Origin: Betaproteobacteria bacterium SCN2 | Lineage (GTDB): Bacteria; Pseudomonadota; Gammaproteobacteria; Burkholderiales; Thiobacillaceae | Direction of reading: 5' to 3' | NCBI GenBank assembly: GCA_008923285.1 | Contig: WBSG01000015.1 | Coordinates: forward strand, 1-56,845 | DNA length: 56,845 nucleotides | Part shown: piece by piece, positions 25,113 to 34,213 of the stretch | Layout of the letters: every line of letters starts with the position of its first letter | Position numbering within the stretch: position 1 is the first letter of the stretch | Translations under genes and position numbers: made by a program | The notes under the pieces: model-generated | Seen by the model: the letters and a program-made list of their open reading frames with translations, nothing else | Database searches by the model: none | Told to the model about the DNA's origin: nothing

Positions 25113-27017
25113 ATGAAACTACAGAGTATCCGACTGTTCAGCTTTCAGTCGTTTGGGCCGGAGCCCACCGAACTGACCCTCAACGACATCACCTATCTGA
25201 TCGGCCCGAACGGCTCAGGCAAGACGGCAGCCCTTCAGGCGCTGTGCCGTTTGTTTGCCTTCGATCCCTCGCTGCGGCGCATCCGGCGGGCGGACTTCCA
25301 CGTTCCCTATGACGAAGAGGAGGTTCCCGAGGAAAGGCAGCTCTGGATCGAAGCCGACTTTATCTTCCCCGAACTTGAAGATGACGATGATGTCGCAACG
25401 GTAGCCCCCCACTTCGGCCACATGCGGTTGGACTCCGCTGACGACCCTCCTCGCGTCCGGTATCGCCTGGATGCCACGATGGGTGTGAATGGCGACATCG
25501 AGGAAACCTTGGTTCATGTACTGGACCTCGATGCCGATGGTTCTCCCCTCACGACGGCACAGGTTACGCGAGCGGAGCGCAACCATGTGCAAGTCCACTA
25601 CCTACCCGCACGACGAGACCCCGCCGAGCACATCGCTTACGGCGCCAATGCCCTGCTCGGACGCATGCTGCGAGCCGTGAACTGGGAGGACGAGCGAGAA
25701 GAAATCAAAGGCTTCACGGACAAAATCAGCGAAAGCCTCGCTGGCAATCCATCGATCGCGACACTGAGCGAAAGCCTGAAGACAACCTGGAGCACCTTGC
25801 ACAAAGGCAGTTTCTTCGCCGACCCCAAAATCACCTTCGTCGCATCCGAGATCGAAGCCTTATTGCGACATCTGTCCGTCTCATTTTCTCCCGGGCATGA
25901 CGAGGAATTGGTCGATTTCTCTAGGTTAAGTGATGGCCAGAAGTCCATGCTCTATCTGTCGCTGGTGCTCTCGGCACAGTCGATTGGGCGTGCGGTCCTT
26001 GCCGGCGACGACGATACCTTCGACCCAGACAAGCTGCGCCCCCCGGTGTTTACGATCGTCGCCCTTGAGGAGCCTGAGAACAGCCTCTCGCCTCACTATC
26101 TGGGACGAATCGTGAATGCTCTGGTCACCATGGCGGGTAACGAGGATGCCCAAGCCCTGATCGCCACCCATGCACCTTCCATGCTGCGGCGAGTAGATCC
26201 TAGGCACATTCGCTACTTACGGCTTACCAGCGAGCGAACCACCAAGACCACGCGCATTCGCTTGCCAAAAAGGTCCGATGAAGCCCACAAGTTTGTCCGC
26301 GAAGCCGTGCAGGCATATCCAGAAATCTACTTCTCCCGGTTGGTCATCCTTGGAGAAGGTGATAGCGAGGAAATCGTTCTGCCCCGTATCCTGCGTGCCA
26401 AAGGTATTCCAGTCGATGAATCTGCTGTGACCGTCGCGCCCCTGGGCGGTCGCCATGTCAATCACTTCTGGCGCTTGCTCTCGGCTCTCGAAATCCCCTA
26501 TCTCACTTTGCTCGATTTGGATGTCGCCCGGCATCAAGGAGGCTGGGGCCGGATCAAGTACGTCAACGATCAGTTAGGCGAATACGCTCCTGCCAACAAG
26601 CTCCCGCCGGACCACGGAATCCCCGTCTGGAACGATGCGAAAGAGAAGGTTCGTGACTATCTCCACTACCTTGAAAAATTGGAGAATAGAGACGTTTTTT
26701 TCTCCTATCCGCTGGACCTCGACTTCGCGATGTTGCTCTCGTTTCCCGATGAGTATGGTGTCAAGTCTAATCCGCCGAGTGAGACTACGGTCAAAGCTGT
26801 CCTCGGCGACAGCCATTTCGACGCGGAACAGTACGATGACGATGAGCGTGCGCTTTTCAAAACCTATCACAAGCGTTTCAAGCTAGGCAGCAAGCCAGCG
26901 GCCCATATCGATGCTCTGGCCCAATTGAGTGATGAAGAACTTCTCAACGACATGCCTGAATCACTGGCACGACTGGCGGACGCGGTGATCGCCAAGCTGG
27001 AGGAATTGCCTGAATGA
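25113..27017 (+). CDS. gajA: GajA-like ATPase with TOPRIM nuclease domain (Gabija)
   Basis: A 634-residue OLD-family protein. The ABC-type ATPase half has Walker A GPNGSGKT at 31-38, a signature LSDGQKSMLYLSL near 270, Walker B IVALEEPENSLS near 315 and an H-loop THAPS near 350. The TOPRIM half has the acid motif GEGDSEE at 414-420 (E415) and D468-x-D470 in LLDLDVA. In Gabija, GajA cuts DNA when nucleotide pools fall during phage infection. The gene overlaps the downstream UvrD-like gene by four bases, the usual Gabija layout. Confidence 0.87.
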   Translation: MKLQSIRLFSFQSFGPEPTELTLNDITYLIGPNGSGKTAALQALCRLFAFDPSLRRIRRADFHVPYDEEEVPEERQLWIEADFIFPELEDDDDVATVAPHFGHMRLDSADDPPRVRYRLDATMGVNGDIEETLVHVLDLDADGSPLTTAQVTRAERNHVQVHYLPARRDPAEHIAYGANALLGRMLRAVNWEDEREEIKGFTDKISESLAGNPSIATLSESLKTTWSTLHKGSFFADPKITFVASEIEALLRHLSVSFSPGHDEELVDFSRLSDGQKSMLYLSLVLSAQSIGRAVLAGDDDTFDPDKLRPPVFTIVALEEPENSLSPHYLGRIVNALVTMAGNEDAQALIATHAPSMLRRVDPRHIRYLRLTSERTTKTTRIRLPKRSDEAHKFVREAVQAYPEIYFSRLVILGEGDSEEIVLPRILRAKGIPVDESAVTVAPLGGRHVNHFWRLLSALEIPYLTLLDLDVARHQGGWGRIKYVNDQLGEYAPANKLPPDHGIPVWNDAKEKVRDYLHYLEKLENRDVFFSYPLDLDFAMLLSFPDEYGVKSNPPSETTVKAVLGDSHFDAEQYDDDERALFKTYHKRFKLGSKPAAHIDALAQLSDEELLNDMPESLARLADAVIAKLEELPE

Positions 27018-28684
27018 TCGCCGTAGGCGATTGGCAACCGGCGGACGGGCTGACGCTTGAACCCAATGCCTTGCGTGCCGCACGGGAGATAGAGCGCTGT
27101 CTTGCTCTGACAGCCGGGCCGGGTGCAGGAAAAACGGAAATGCTTGCACAGCGCGCCGACTTCCTGCTGCGCACAGGAACCTGTCGCTACCCGAAACGGA
27201 TACTGGCCATTTCGTTCAAGGTTGAGGCCAGCAAAAACCTGAAGGAACGCGTGCAACGCCGTTGTGGTTCCGACTTGGCAGCTCGTTTCGACAGCTACAC
27301 CTTCCATGCTTTTGCCAAGCGGATCATCGACCGTTTCCGTCCGGTGCTGACCGGACAGGATGCCCTCGACGTCAACTACCAGATCGGCGATCGGAGAGTG
27401 ACACGACGGCAGATCGAGTTCAGCGACCTGGTGCCTCTGGCCATCCAGATCCTCAATACATCCGTTGCAGCCCGCAACGCCGTCCGTCAGACCTACAGCG
27501 ATGTCTTTCTGGACGAATTCCAGGATTGCACTGACCACCAGTACGCGCTGGTGAAGCTCGCGTTCCAGGGTACGGCTATCCGCTTGACGGCAGTCGGCGA
27601 CACCAAGCAAAAGATCATGGGATGGGCAGGTGCCCTCGACGGCATTTTCCAAACCTTCGCAGCGGACTTTGCTGCTGAACCACTCAACATGTATCGCAAC
27701 TTCCGCTCGAAGCCTCGCCTGCTGCGTGTACAGAACGAGATCATCAAAGTGATGGACCCCACCTCTGTCATGCCTGATGAACAACTAGCAGGTGAGGAAG
27801 GCCAGATCTTCGCGTGGCGATTTTCGAGCAGTCAGGAAGAGGCCGAGTACCTAGCCGATTCAATCAACACGTGGATTAACCACGAGCAGCTTCCCCCCTC
27901 GGAAATTGCGGTTCTGATCGTCCGGCAACCAGACCTCTATGCCGACCACCTGATCCAGGCATTGGAACGGCGGAGCATCCCCTTTCGCAACGAGCAGCAG
28001 ATTCAGGACATCTCTGTCGAACCGGCGGCAAGGCTTATCGTCGATTATCTGTCCAGTCTTTATGGCCAGCGTGAACCCAAAGCCTGGATTCGGTTGATGG
28101 CGCAGCTCATTCCTTTCGCTGACGACGATGTACAGTCCAGCATCCGACAGGACTTCCAGCGCTTTATTGCTGAGCAGCGGAGAAGTGCGGCACAGGTCGC
28201 ATCACTGGGTGAACCATCCATGGGCTGGTGGGATTTTGTCCGCGTCTTCCTGAAAAAAGTAGGCATCGAGACCCTGTGTGCGCTTTCACATGATTACGAG
28301 TCAAAAGCGCGACTTATACAAATCGTCAATGACACCAAGACTCGCATAGATGAACTGCTGAGGTCGGAACCCAATTTGCCCAAGGCACTGGAGCGCTTTT
28401 CCGACGATCAGGCTGTGCGCCTTATGACCATCCACAAGAGCAAGGGGCTCGAATTCGATACGGTTGTCATCCTCGGCGTTGAAAATCAGTCCTTTTGGGG
28501 AGAGGAAGATGCAGAGCGTTGTGCTTTTTTTGTCGGCATTTCCCGGGCCAAGAAACGGTTGATGTTGACCGTCAGTGATCGCCGAGACACCCCACCATCC
28601 AACCCTTACAGATGGAAGGAAAACAGGACGCCTCACTCTGAGTTTCTAGGCTACGCCATGCCTTTTCTCAGCCCCAGTCAGTAG
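27014..28684 (+). CDS. gajB: GajB-like UvrD/Rep helicase (Gabija)
   Basis: A 556-residue superfamily 1A helicase. Motif I (TAGPGAGKTEML) is at 33-44, motif II (DEFQD) at 167-171, motif III (VGDTKQKIMGWAGAL) near 195, motif IV-like MYRNFRSKP near 220, motif V (TIHKSKGLEFD) near 475 and motif VI (VGISRAKKRLML) near 515. GajB partners GajA in Gabija and is activated by DNA ends or breaks. It is somewhat longer than the Bacillus GajB known to me. No terminator follows directly. Confidence 0.87.
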   Translation: MIAVGDWQPADGLTLEPNALRAAREIERCLALTAGPGAGKTEMLAQRADFLLRTGTCRYPKRILAISFKVEASKNLKERVQRRCGSDLAARFDSYTFHAFAKRIIDRFRPVLTGQDALDVNYQIGDRRVTRRQIEFSDLVPLAIQILNTSVAARNAVRQTYSDVFLDEFQDCTDHQYALVKLAFQGTAIRLTAVGDTKQKIMGWAGALDGIFQTFAADFAAEPLNMYRNFRSKPRLLRVQNEIIKVMDPTSVMPDEQLAGEEGQIFAWRFSSSQEEAEYLADSINTWINHEQLPPSEIAVLIVRQPDLYADHLIQALERRSIPFRNEQQIQDISVEPAARLIVDYLSSLYGQREPKAWIRLMAQLIPFADDDVQSSIRQDFQRFIAEQRRSAAQVASLGEPSMGWWDFVRVFLKKVGIETLCALSHDYESKARLIQIVNDTKTRIDELLRSEPNLPKALERFSDDQAVRLMTIHKSKGLEFDTVVILGVENQSFWGEEDAERCAFFVGISRAKKRLMLTVSDRRDTPPSNPYRWKENRTPHSEFLGYAMPFLSPSQ

Positions 28685-28784
28685 CCTCGCAACACTACGG
28701 AGAGTGCCGAGCGATCGCTTAGGGTCGCCAGTTGCCTTTCGATGGGGGCGCCCCGCTACGGTGGGCGGGGCGCCGGGGCGGCCG

Positions 28785-29096
28785 TCAGGCCGCCGGCTTG
28801 CTGCGCGACCAGATCAGGTTGTGCGTGCCGTCCTCTTCTTCGATCAGACGGGCGTAGATGATCGCCGGGAACGACGGATCATCCAGTGTCACCGACAGGT
28901 AGGACCGCTCGGCCTGGCTGACTTTCTTCCAGGCCGCGCCGATGTCGTAGCCGCCCGCCGCCTGGATGCGGAAGTCGGGGGCGTTCTCGCTGCCCTTGTC
29001 GTTGGGGACGAACCTGACCTTGACGTTGAGCGTCAGGGTGCGGACGGTGCCGGTGAAGCCGTTGTCGTTTGCGGTGAAGGTGCCGATGTTGGCCAT
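28785..29096 (-). CDS. DUF736 family protein
   Basis: A 103-residue DUF736 protein: starts [20 protein letters not shown] and contains [20 protein letters not shown] and the ending near [15 protein letters not shown]. These small proteins are common in conjugative elements near parB and are of unknown function. It is convergent with gajB, whose 3' region must be read across it in antisense if no terminator intervenes. Confidence 0.88.
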   Translation of the reverse strand: MANIGTFTANDNGFTGTVRTLTLNVKVRFVPNDKGSENAPDFRIQAAGGYDIGAAWKKVSQAERSYLSVTLDDPSFPAIIYARLIEEEDGTHNLIWSRSKPAA

Positions 29097-29710
29097 GATG
29101 TTTGCTCCTTTCGGGTTGCCAAGGTCGCGCCTATCGCGTCCTTGTTGTGATCCGGTCGGCGGGGGACGGGCTGGCTGCACCGCTGGCGGCCGCAACATCG
29201 TGGAGGACCGGAGGCGCAAAGAATTTGCCGCGCGAGGAATGCGCGCAGCGCAGGGGAAATTGTTTGCGCCAGACGGTTGCAGCCATGAAGCCCGAGGCGC
29301 AGCCGTGCCCCCGCCAGGATTCACAACGAACCAAGGACGCAACGGGCCGAACTGACCCGAATGGAGCGATGGCCGGCTCGGCGCACCGCATGAAGGCTTT
29401 GCCGGCACGCACGCTGACGCTGGCAAGGTCTGTCCCTTACGACAGGCGGGAACGCTCCCCGCATCCTGCGGCGGACGGTTTGAGGTGTGGCATGGATTCG
29501 TCATGGCAAGGCCGTGGGGCATGTCGGTGAACAGGCCGGCGTGATGGCCTGGACAGCCCCCGCCAGCGTCGAGGACGGCACGCTTTTGCACAACCGGACG
29601 TAGCAAGGTGCAGCGTGCTCCGGCGCACCGCCCACCGTGGCGGGGCGCATGAAAACCGTGCTCGCGTCAGCGGGCGCCGATTGCCGAACCGCACCAGGCA
29701 CTTGTGCGCC
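29097..29710. other. Long non-coding region upstream of DUF736
   Basis: About 610 bases with no convincing gene on either strand. It should contain the DUF736 promoter. The frames that stay open have no recognised motif and are overlapped by others, as expected for high-GC DNA. The region ends at plus-strand terminators, which hints at an untranslated plus-strand transcript. Confidence 0.45.
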
Positions 29711-29753
29711 GCCCCGTCGCCGCCTGATCGAAGGCGGCGACGGGGCGTTTTTT
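29711..29753 (+). terminator. Strong plus-strand terminator
   Basis: A perfect 14-bp stem (29,711-29,724 with 29,733-29,746), an 8-base loop and six T residues on the plus strand. No plus-strand gene lies directly upstream; the nearest is gajB, 1 kb away. Confidence 0.75.
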
Positions 29754-29766
29754 GCTTTGGCCGTTG

Positions 29767-29803
29767 AAAACCGGGCGCGGCAGACTTGCCGCGCCCGGTT
29801 TTT
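29767..29803. terminator. Bidirectional terminator
   Basis: A 16-bp perfect stem (29,767-29,782 with 29,787-29,802) around a four-base loop, with A residues on the left arm and T residues on the right, so it can work in both directions. It backs up the terminators on each side. Confidence 0.7.
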
Positions 29804-29812
29804 GATGTTCGG

Positions 29813-29842
29813 AAAAAGCCCCGGCGCGATCTGTGCCGGGGC
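29813..29842 (-). terminator. Terminator of parB
   Basis: On the minus strand GCCCCGGC pairs with GCCGGGGC across a nine-base loop, followed by five T residues. It begins 20 bases after the parB stop codon. Confidence 0.75.
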
Positions 29843-29861
29843 CAAGTGTCACGCGGCTACG

Positions 29862-31886
29862 TCATGCGGCTAGCGTGTCGGCCACTTCTTCCGCTTCGTT
29901 GGTGGCCTCGTCCTGCGGCACTGTCTCCTGCGCCGTGCTGTTCTCGGCCGCGAACATCACAGGCATCCAGTCCGTGCCTTGCGCCAGCCGCTCGGCTTCG
30001 CTGGCGATGTCGGCCTTCTTGAGCTTGGACAGGCGGGTGACGTGCGACGGCGCGAATTGCTGCACGGCGTCGAGAATCACGGACTTGGACACATGATTGA
30101 AATAGCCTTCGGCGGTCGGCTTCCACCATGCGGCCATGTCCAGCCCCACCGCCTGCGCCAGTTCCGCGCCGGGCGCGGCCTGCGCGGCACGCGGCGTCAC
30201 CACGTCCACGCTGGCGGCCACGCACACGGCCAGCAGTTGCACCAACTCGTCCTGCGGCATGGTGAGCAGCGCGGCGAACAGTTCGGCGCTGTCCTCCGGC
30301 AGTCGTTCGCCCCATGCCTGTTGCAGTTCGCGCAAGGCGACGGCGGCGGACGATTCCGGCCAGTCGTGGGCGTAGGTGTCCAGCCGGTTCTGCGGGCGCG
30401 CGTTGATGCCGATGGGCAGTTCCACCGCATAGCCGTCCTGCAAGACTCGCCGCACCATGCCATGCACCAGCGCGGCCAGCGCCACCTGCGGATGCCGGGC
30501 CACTTCGATTTGCAGCGCGGCGGTACGGTGCGCGCTCAGGCGCTGTGCCAGCCGGTCGGACAGGTTCGCGGCCTTGGCCGGCTCGGCGTCTTCGCCTTCG
30601 TCGTTATTCGCACCTTCCGTTCCGGTGAAGCCTTGGCGCAGCTTCTCCAGCGTGCGCAACGCCTTGGCCTCGGCTTCACGTAGCAACCCGCGATGGATTG
30701 CTGCCTCGCCGTCGCGATCAATGGTGACGATGGCACCGGCCACCGCGCGCACGTCCGGGGCGTAGTTCTGCAAGGCGTCGAGCGCGGTTTGCAGTTGTGC
30801 GGCCACTTGCTCGCGCTGCTCGTGCAGGGTGTCGGCCTTGTCTTCGTCCTCAGTCTCGTAGGTGTCTTCCAGCGCGGTATCGGTCTTGTCAAGGCGATCT
30901 TGCAGCGATGCGATGCGCCGGGCTTCGCGGGCGTTCGGTTCGCGCCGCTGGCGGGGGGCGTTCTGGAACGCTTGCCGGTCGGCATGGCTCAGGTGCGGCA
31001 CGGCTTCCACCCATGCCCAGCCTTCGGCGCGCACATCCTCGGTGATGCTGGCCAGCTTCTCGCGCACCATCCGTTCCAAAAGCGCCGCATCGTTCAGATA
31101 GATGCCGCTGTCGTCCTCGGCGAACAGATCGCGGCGGGTACCGCCGCCTGCTTCGGTGTAGGTGTCCATCCCGACGAAGCGGGCCAGCGGGTGCTGTGCG
31201 TCGATCTCGCGTTCGGTCAGGTGCTCGCGCAACGCGGACGGGCTGCGCTGCCACTGCGGCGCGCTGTAGAACGCGGTTTCCTGCGCGGCGTGGTCGTCGG
31301 TGATGGCAAGGGCCATCAACTGTTCAAGGGTGACGGCACCGGCGCGGTAGTCGGCCATCAAACGCGGCGAGACGTTGGCGAGTTTCAGGCGGCGTTGCAC
31401 CACCAGCGGGGAAACGCTGAAGTCGGCGGCAATGTCCTCAATGGGGCGGCCTTCCGCGACCAGCGCGGCGAATGCCTCGAACTGGTCGGCGGGATGCATG
31501 GCTTCGCGCTGCACGTTCTCGGTCAGGCTCACGGTGCGGGCGCTGCTATCTGCCACCAGCAGGCAAGGCACTTCCCAATCCTTGGCAATGCGCTTCTTCT
31601 TGGCCAGCAGCTTCAACGCGGCCAGCCTGCGGCCACCGGCGACGACTTCGTAGTGCTCGCCATCGGCGGCCAGGATAACGATGAGGTTTTGCAGCAGGCC
31701 GACGCGCGCAATGCTCGCGGCCAGCTCTGGAATGGACGTGCGCTGGCTCTTGCGCACGTTGCGCTTGGACTGGCGCGGCAGCAACTGCGACAGCGGCACC
31801 AAAATCAGGTTCTTGGTCGGGTCGGCCACTTCCAGCGCGGCGGCGGTGTGGATGGCGCGGGTTTCGGTTTGGGTTACGGTGTTCAT
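29862..31886 (-). CDS. parB: Long ParB/RepB/Spo0J family partition-like protein
   Basis: A 674-residue ParB-family protein. The ParB N-domain (LILVPLSQLLPRQSKRNVRK at about 26-45, then ELAASIARVGLLQNLIV and the CTPase-type box ENVQREAMHPADQFEAF near 120-140) is followed by an HTH and a long C-terminal part with an acidic low-complexity segment. It is longer than plasmid ParB proteins, as is usual in these ICEs. AGGAG precedes the chosen start at 31,886. It is encoded far from parA, so whether the two act together is uncertain. Confidence 0.9.
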   Translation of the reverse strand: MNTVTQTETRAIHTAAALEVADPTKNLILVPLSQLLPRQSKRNVRKSQRTSIPELAASIARVGLLQNLIVILAADGEHYEVVAGGRRLAALKLLAKKKRIAKDWEVPCLLVADSSARTVSLTENVQREAMHPADQFEAFAALVAEGRPIEDIAADFSVSPLVVQRRLKLANVSPRLMADYRAGAVTLEQLMALAITDDHAAQETAFYSAPQWQRSPSALREHLTEREIDAQHPLARFVGMDTYTEAGGGTRRDLFAEDDSGIYLNDAALLERMVREKLASITEDVRAEGWAWVEAVPHLSHADRQAFQNAPRQRREPNAREARRIASLQDRLDKTDTALEDTYETEDEDKADTLHEQREQVAAQLQTALDALQNYAPDVRAVAGAIVTIDRDGEAAIHRGLLREAEAKALRTLEKLRQGFTGTEGANNDEGEDAEPAKAANLSDRLAQRLSAHRTAALQIEVARHPQVALAALVHGMVRRVLQDGYAVELPIGINARPQNRLDTYAHDWPESSAAVALRELQQAWGERLPEDSAELFAALLTMPQDELVQLLAVCVAASVDVVTPRAAQAAPGAELAQAVGLDMAAWWKPTAEGYFNHVSKSVILDAVQQFAPSHVTRLSKLKKADIASEAERLAQGTDWMPVMFAAENSTAQETVPQDEATNEAEEVADTLAA

Positions 31887-31959
31887 GGTGATGACTCCTA
31901 AAGAAAGAATGTGAAACAAGGGAATGAATGGAGGGGCTGCCCGCCCCTCCGCGTGGGGT

Positions 31960-32787
31960 TCAGGCTTTCAGGCGCTGCATGCCATCAGCGAGTAGCCACA
32001 GGGCGCGGTTCAGTCGCAGGTTCTGGTCGATGCCCTGCACGGGGCGCGTGCGCTGACGTCGTCCGTTGATGCTGCGGCCCATCAGTCCGCCTTGCGTCAA
32101 GTTCTCTTGCGTGCGATTGAACACGCTCCACAGGTCGGGGCGGTTGTCGTCGAACCTGCGCGGGGCCAGCACTTGGCTTTCGGTGATGGGCGCGGGCTTG
32201 TCCGGGTCGTCGTATTTGAGAGCCAGCGCGGCGCGGGCGAAGACTTCCGCCTCGCTGCTGTCCAGCGTGATCGACTGCATGGCATCGCGGGATGCCTGCG
32301 CACGCTCGAAGCCGTGCAAGACTTCATAAGCGCCTTCGATGACGTGGCCCGCCACGTTGCCCTTGTGAGGCACGCGCACATCCGCCACGGTGTCGCCGCA
32401 GACCAGCCCATTGCTGCACACAAAGCGGAACATCCCGGCCAACATCTGATAGCTGCTGGTGCCGTCGTGCGAGTTCAGCAAGATGATTTCGTTGGCCTCA
32501 CGGCCGGCAATCTGGCTGGCGTGGCGCAGCCGGATCATGTGCTTGGTGTGCTCGCGCTTGCCTTCATCGCGCACGCGGGTCTGGCAAGCCATGAAGGGTT
32601 GAAAGCCTTCCTTGCGCAGTTCCGTCAGCACGGCGGCGGTGGGGATGTAGCTGTACCGCTCGGAGCGGCTTTCGTGCGGGGCTTCCGCGAAGATGGAAGG
32701 GGCCACGCGCTGGATTTGTTCATCCGACAGCGGATGATCGGCGCGCAACATCGGGGAACGTGAAGCGAAACGGGATGCGAGTTGCAT
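31960..32787 (-). CDS. DUF932 family protein
   Basis: A 275-residue protein of the DUF932 family, which is usual beside parB and radC in conjugative elements. It starts MQLASRFASRSPMLRADHPL, with conserved segments RHTKHMIRL-like and NSHDGTSSYQMLAGMFRFVC. The family is sometimes listed as phage- or plasmid-related and its function is unknown. It has its own long leader (32,788-33,293) because a terminator separates it from radC. Confidence 0.88.
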   Translation of the reverse strand: MQLASRFASRSPMLRADHPLSDEQIQRVAPSIFAEAPHESRSERYSYIPTAAVLTELRKEGFQPFMACQTRVRDEGKREHTKHMIRLRHASQIAGREANEIILLNSHDGTSSYQMLAGMFRFVCSNGLVCGDTVADVRVPHKGNVAGHVIEGAYEVLHGFERAQASRDAMQSITLDSSEAEVFARAALALKYDDPDKPAPITESQVLAPRRFDDNRPDLWSVFNRTQENLTQGGLMGRSINGRRQRTRPVQGIDQNLRLNRALWLLADGMQRLKA

Positions 32788-33293
32788 AGTGGTTACTCCT
32801 GACAAGGTTGCTGTTAAAGCCCCACCGGATTCCTAGATTCGGAGCCCGCTTTTGCGGTTTTCCGGTGGGGTCGGCGCGGAGACCTGGGCCGGCCTCGTTG
32901 CCACCGTCTTTCCTGAGTTCATCGCCCGCGACGGTCAGGAGCGCGCGGTCGTGGGCCGTCAAGGAGGCAAGCGACGGGTTGGTGCGGCCCGCAGCGCAGC
33001 GAGGACACGGCCCGGCGCGCCTTGACGGCACACGACCGCGGGCTACAGTCGCGGACAAGGTGATGAGCGAGGGGAAGACGGCGGTTGTGGCAACGGCCGC
33101 AGATGGCGCAGACCCCACGCAAGCGAAGCGCGCAGCGCCGTAGGCGCGAAGGCCGATCAGGTGCAAACCTGTTCGGCGGCTGTCAGGGGCGCCAAGCAAC
33201 GCGCGGCGGGGATCGGCTGCAAGCCGTTCCCCTGGAGTGCAAGCGCAGCGCGCAGGCCCGTGAGGGCCGGAGATCGTCGGCATCGGATGCAGC
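32788..33293 (-). promoter_or_regulatory. Long structured leader of the DUF932 gene
   Basis: Half a kilobase without a gene separates the radC terminator from the DUF932 start. A hairpin with 10-bp perfect arms (32,820-32,829 with 32,861-32,870) lies 32 bases before the start codon. Near 33,250-33,273 the block GCGCGCAGGCCC...GGGCCGGAG also occurs in the repeats at 33.9 and 44.3 kb. It is probably promoter plus a structured 5' untranslated RNA. Confidence 0.45.
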
Positions 33294-33314
33294 AAAAAGG
33301 GGGCCGAAGCCCCC
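33294..33314 (-). terminator. Terminator of radC
   Basis: On the minus strand GGGGGC-TTCG-GCCCCC forms a stem with a UUCG tetraloop, followed by five T residues. It starts four bases after the radC stop. Confidence 0.85.
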
Positions 33315-33318
33315 TGGG

Positions 33319-33825
33319 TTAAAGCAGCCCTCGTTCGGCGAAGGACTCTGTGGACTCGCCGCCGACAACGATGTGATCCAGCGTGCGTACTTCCACCAGC
33401 GCCAGCGCATCCTTGAGCCGCTGGGTTATCTGCCTGTCGGCCTGGCTCGGCTCGGGATTCCCGCTCGGATGGTTGTGCGCAAAGATCACCGCCGCCGCAT
33501 TGAGCCGCAACGCCGCCTTCACGACTTCGCGCGGATACACCGCCGCCGAGTCGATGGTGCCTCGGAACAATTCGGCGTACTCGATCAGCCCATGTTGCGT
33601 GTCGAGGAACAATGCCGCGAACACCTCGTGCTCGAAGCCAGCCAGTTTGGTGCGCAGATAATCCTTGACCAGCGTCGGCGATGTGAACGGCGCCCCGCGC
33701 GGGATCTTCTGGTCGATGACCTGCCGGGCCGCTGCAAGTATCTGGTCAGCAGTAGCCGGGAGATAGCGCCCCTGGTCGTCACGCACCAGCAGCGAGGAAT
33801 CGAGAGTGAGAGAGAGTTGCGACAT
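33319..33825 (-). CDS. radC: RadC-like JAB-domain protein
   Basis: A 168-residue RadC family protein. The JAB/MPN metalloprotease-like motif HNHPSGNPEPSQAD is intact near residues 117-130, with the upstream conserved FHEVFAALFLDT-like segment. RadC proteins are common core genes of Tn4371-family ICEs; they are metal-binding but have no settled function, and a role in recombination or anti-defence has been proposed. The gene has a hairpin right before its start and a repeat-bearing leader. Confidence 0.92.
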   Translation of the reverse strand: MSQLSLTLDSSLLVRDDQGRYLPATADQILAAARQVIDQKIPRGAPFTSPTLVKDYLRTKLAGFEHEVFAALFLDTQHGLIEYAELFRGTIDSAAVYPREVVKAALRLNAAAVIFAHNHPSGNPEPSQADRQITQRLKDALALVEVRTLDHIVVGGESTESFAERGLL

Positions 33826-33834
33826 GATTGTGCT

Positions 33835-33866
33835 CCGGTTGCTCGGGCGGAATTGCCCGGAACCGG
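33835..33866 (-). promoter_or_regulatory. Hairpin ahead of the radC start
   Basis: CCGGTT at 33,835-33,840 pairs with AACCGG at 33,861-33,866, and inside it CGGGC (33,844) with GCCCG (33,855). The outer arm ends nine bases before the radC ATG, close enough to affect ribosome access. Confidence 0.45.
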
Positions 33867-33930
33867 CTTCAGCACGGCGCAGCGCAAGCAGTCAGGGGTC
33901 GCAGACGGCCACGGCCGCAAGCGTGCAGGC

Positions 33931-34139
33931 ACGCGCAGCCCTTGACGGCGAGAACGCCGTGGTACGGTGAAGGGAAACAGCAAGACCGCCCATCCCCCAC
34001 TTCCGACGAAAGCAGGGACAGGCAAGCGGAGCGCGCAGGCCCTAAGGGCCGGAGGCGTCAGGGATCAAAGCCGGATGGCCGCGATTCGGCACGAAGTGCG
34101 GGGCGCAGCCCGCGAGCCCGACGGCGGCACGCCGGGATG
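33931..34139. repeat. Non-coding repeat, copy 1 (about 208 bp)
   Basis: This block is nearly identical to 44,290-44,497 and shares its right-hand 64 bases with 38,166-38,230. Landmarks in order are CCCTTGACGGCGAGAACGCC, GGTACGGTGAAGGGAAACAG, the palindromic GGCCCTAAGGGCC and a distal GC-rich hairpin-prone end. It has no coding frame common to all copies. It lies in the leader of radC and is the left boundary of the first cargo cassette. Confidence 0.85.
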
Positions 34140-34163
34140 CTGTTTATAGGGCTACCACATGCG

Positions 34164-34193
34164 AGCCCAATTGGGCTACGATGTAGCTACATC
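34164..34193. promoter_or_regulatory. Two perfect palindromes upstream of the RHH gene
   Basis: AGCCCAATTGGGCT at 34,164-34,177 and GATGTAGCTACATC at 34,180-34,193 are each perfect 14-base palindromes, two bases apart, 20 bases before the RHH start. GGGCTAC also repeats at 34,149 and 34,173. They look like operators for autorepression by the ribbon-helix-helix protein. Confidence 0.6.
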
Positions 34194-34213
34194 CACTCTC
34201 AGGGGTCTGATTG

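Noticed and set aside
32720-33295. 191-aa minus-strand frame between DUF932 and radC
   Set aside because: It overlaps the DUF932 start, is compositionally biased and lacks any motif; the region reads better as a leader with hairpins.
33085-33945. Plus-strand frame across radC
   Set aside because: It is antisense to radC, which has an intact JAB motif.
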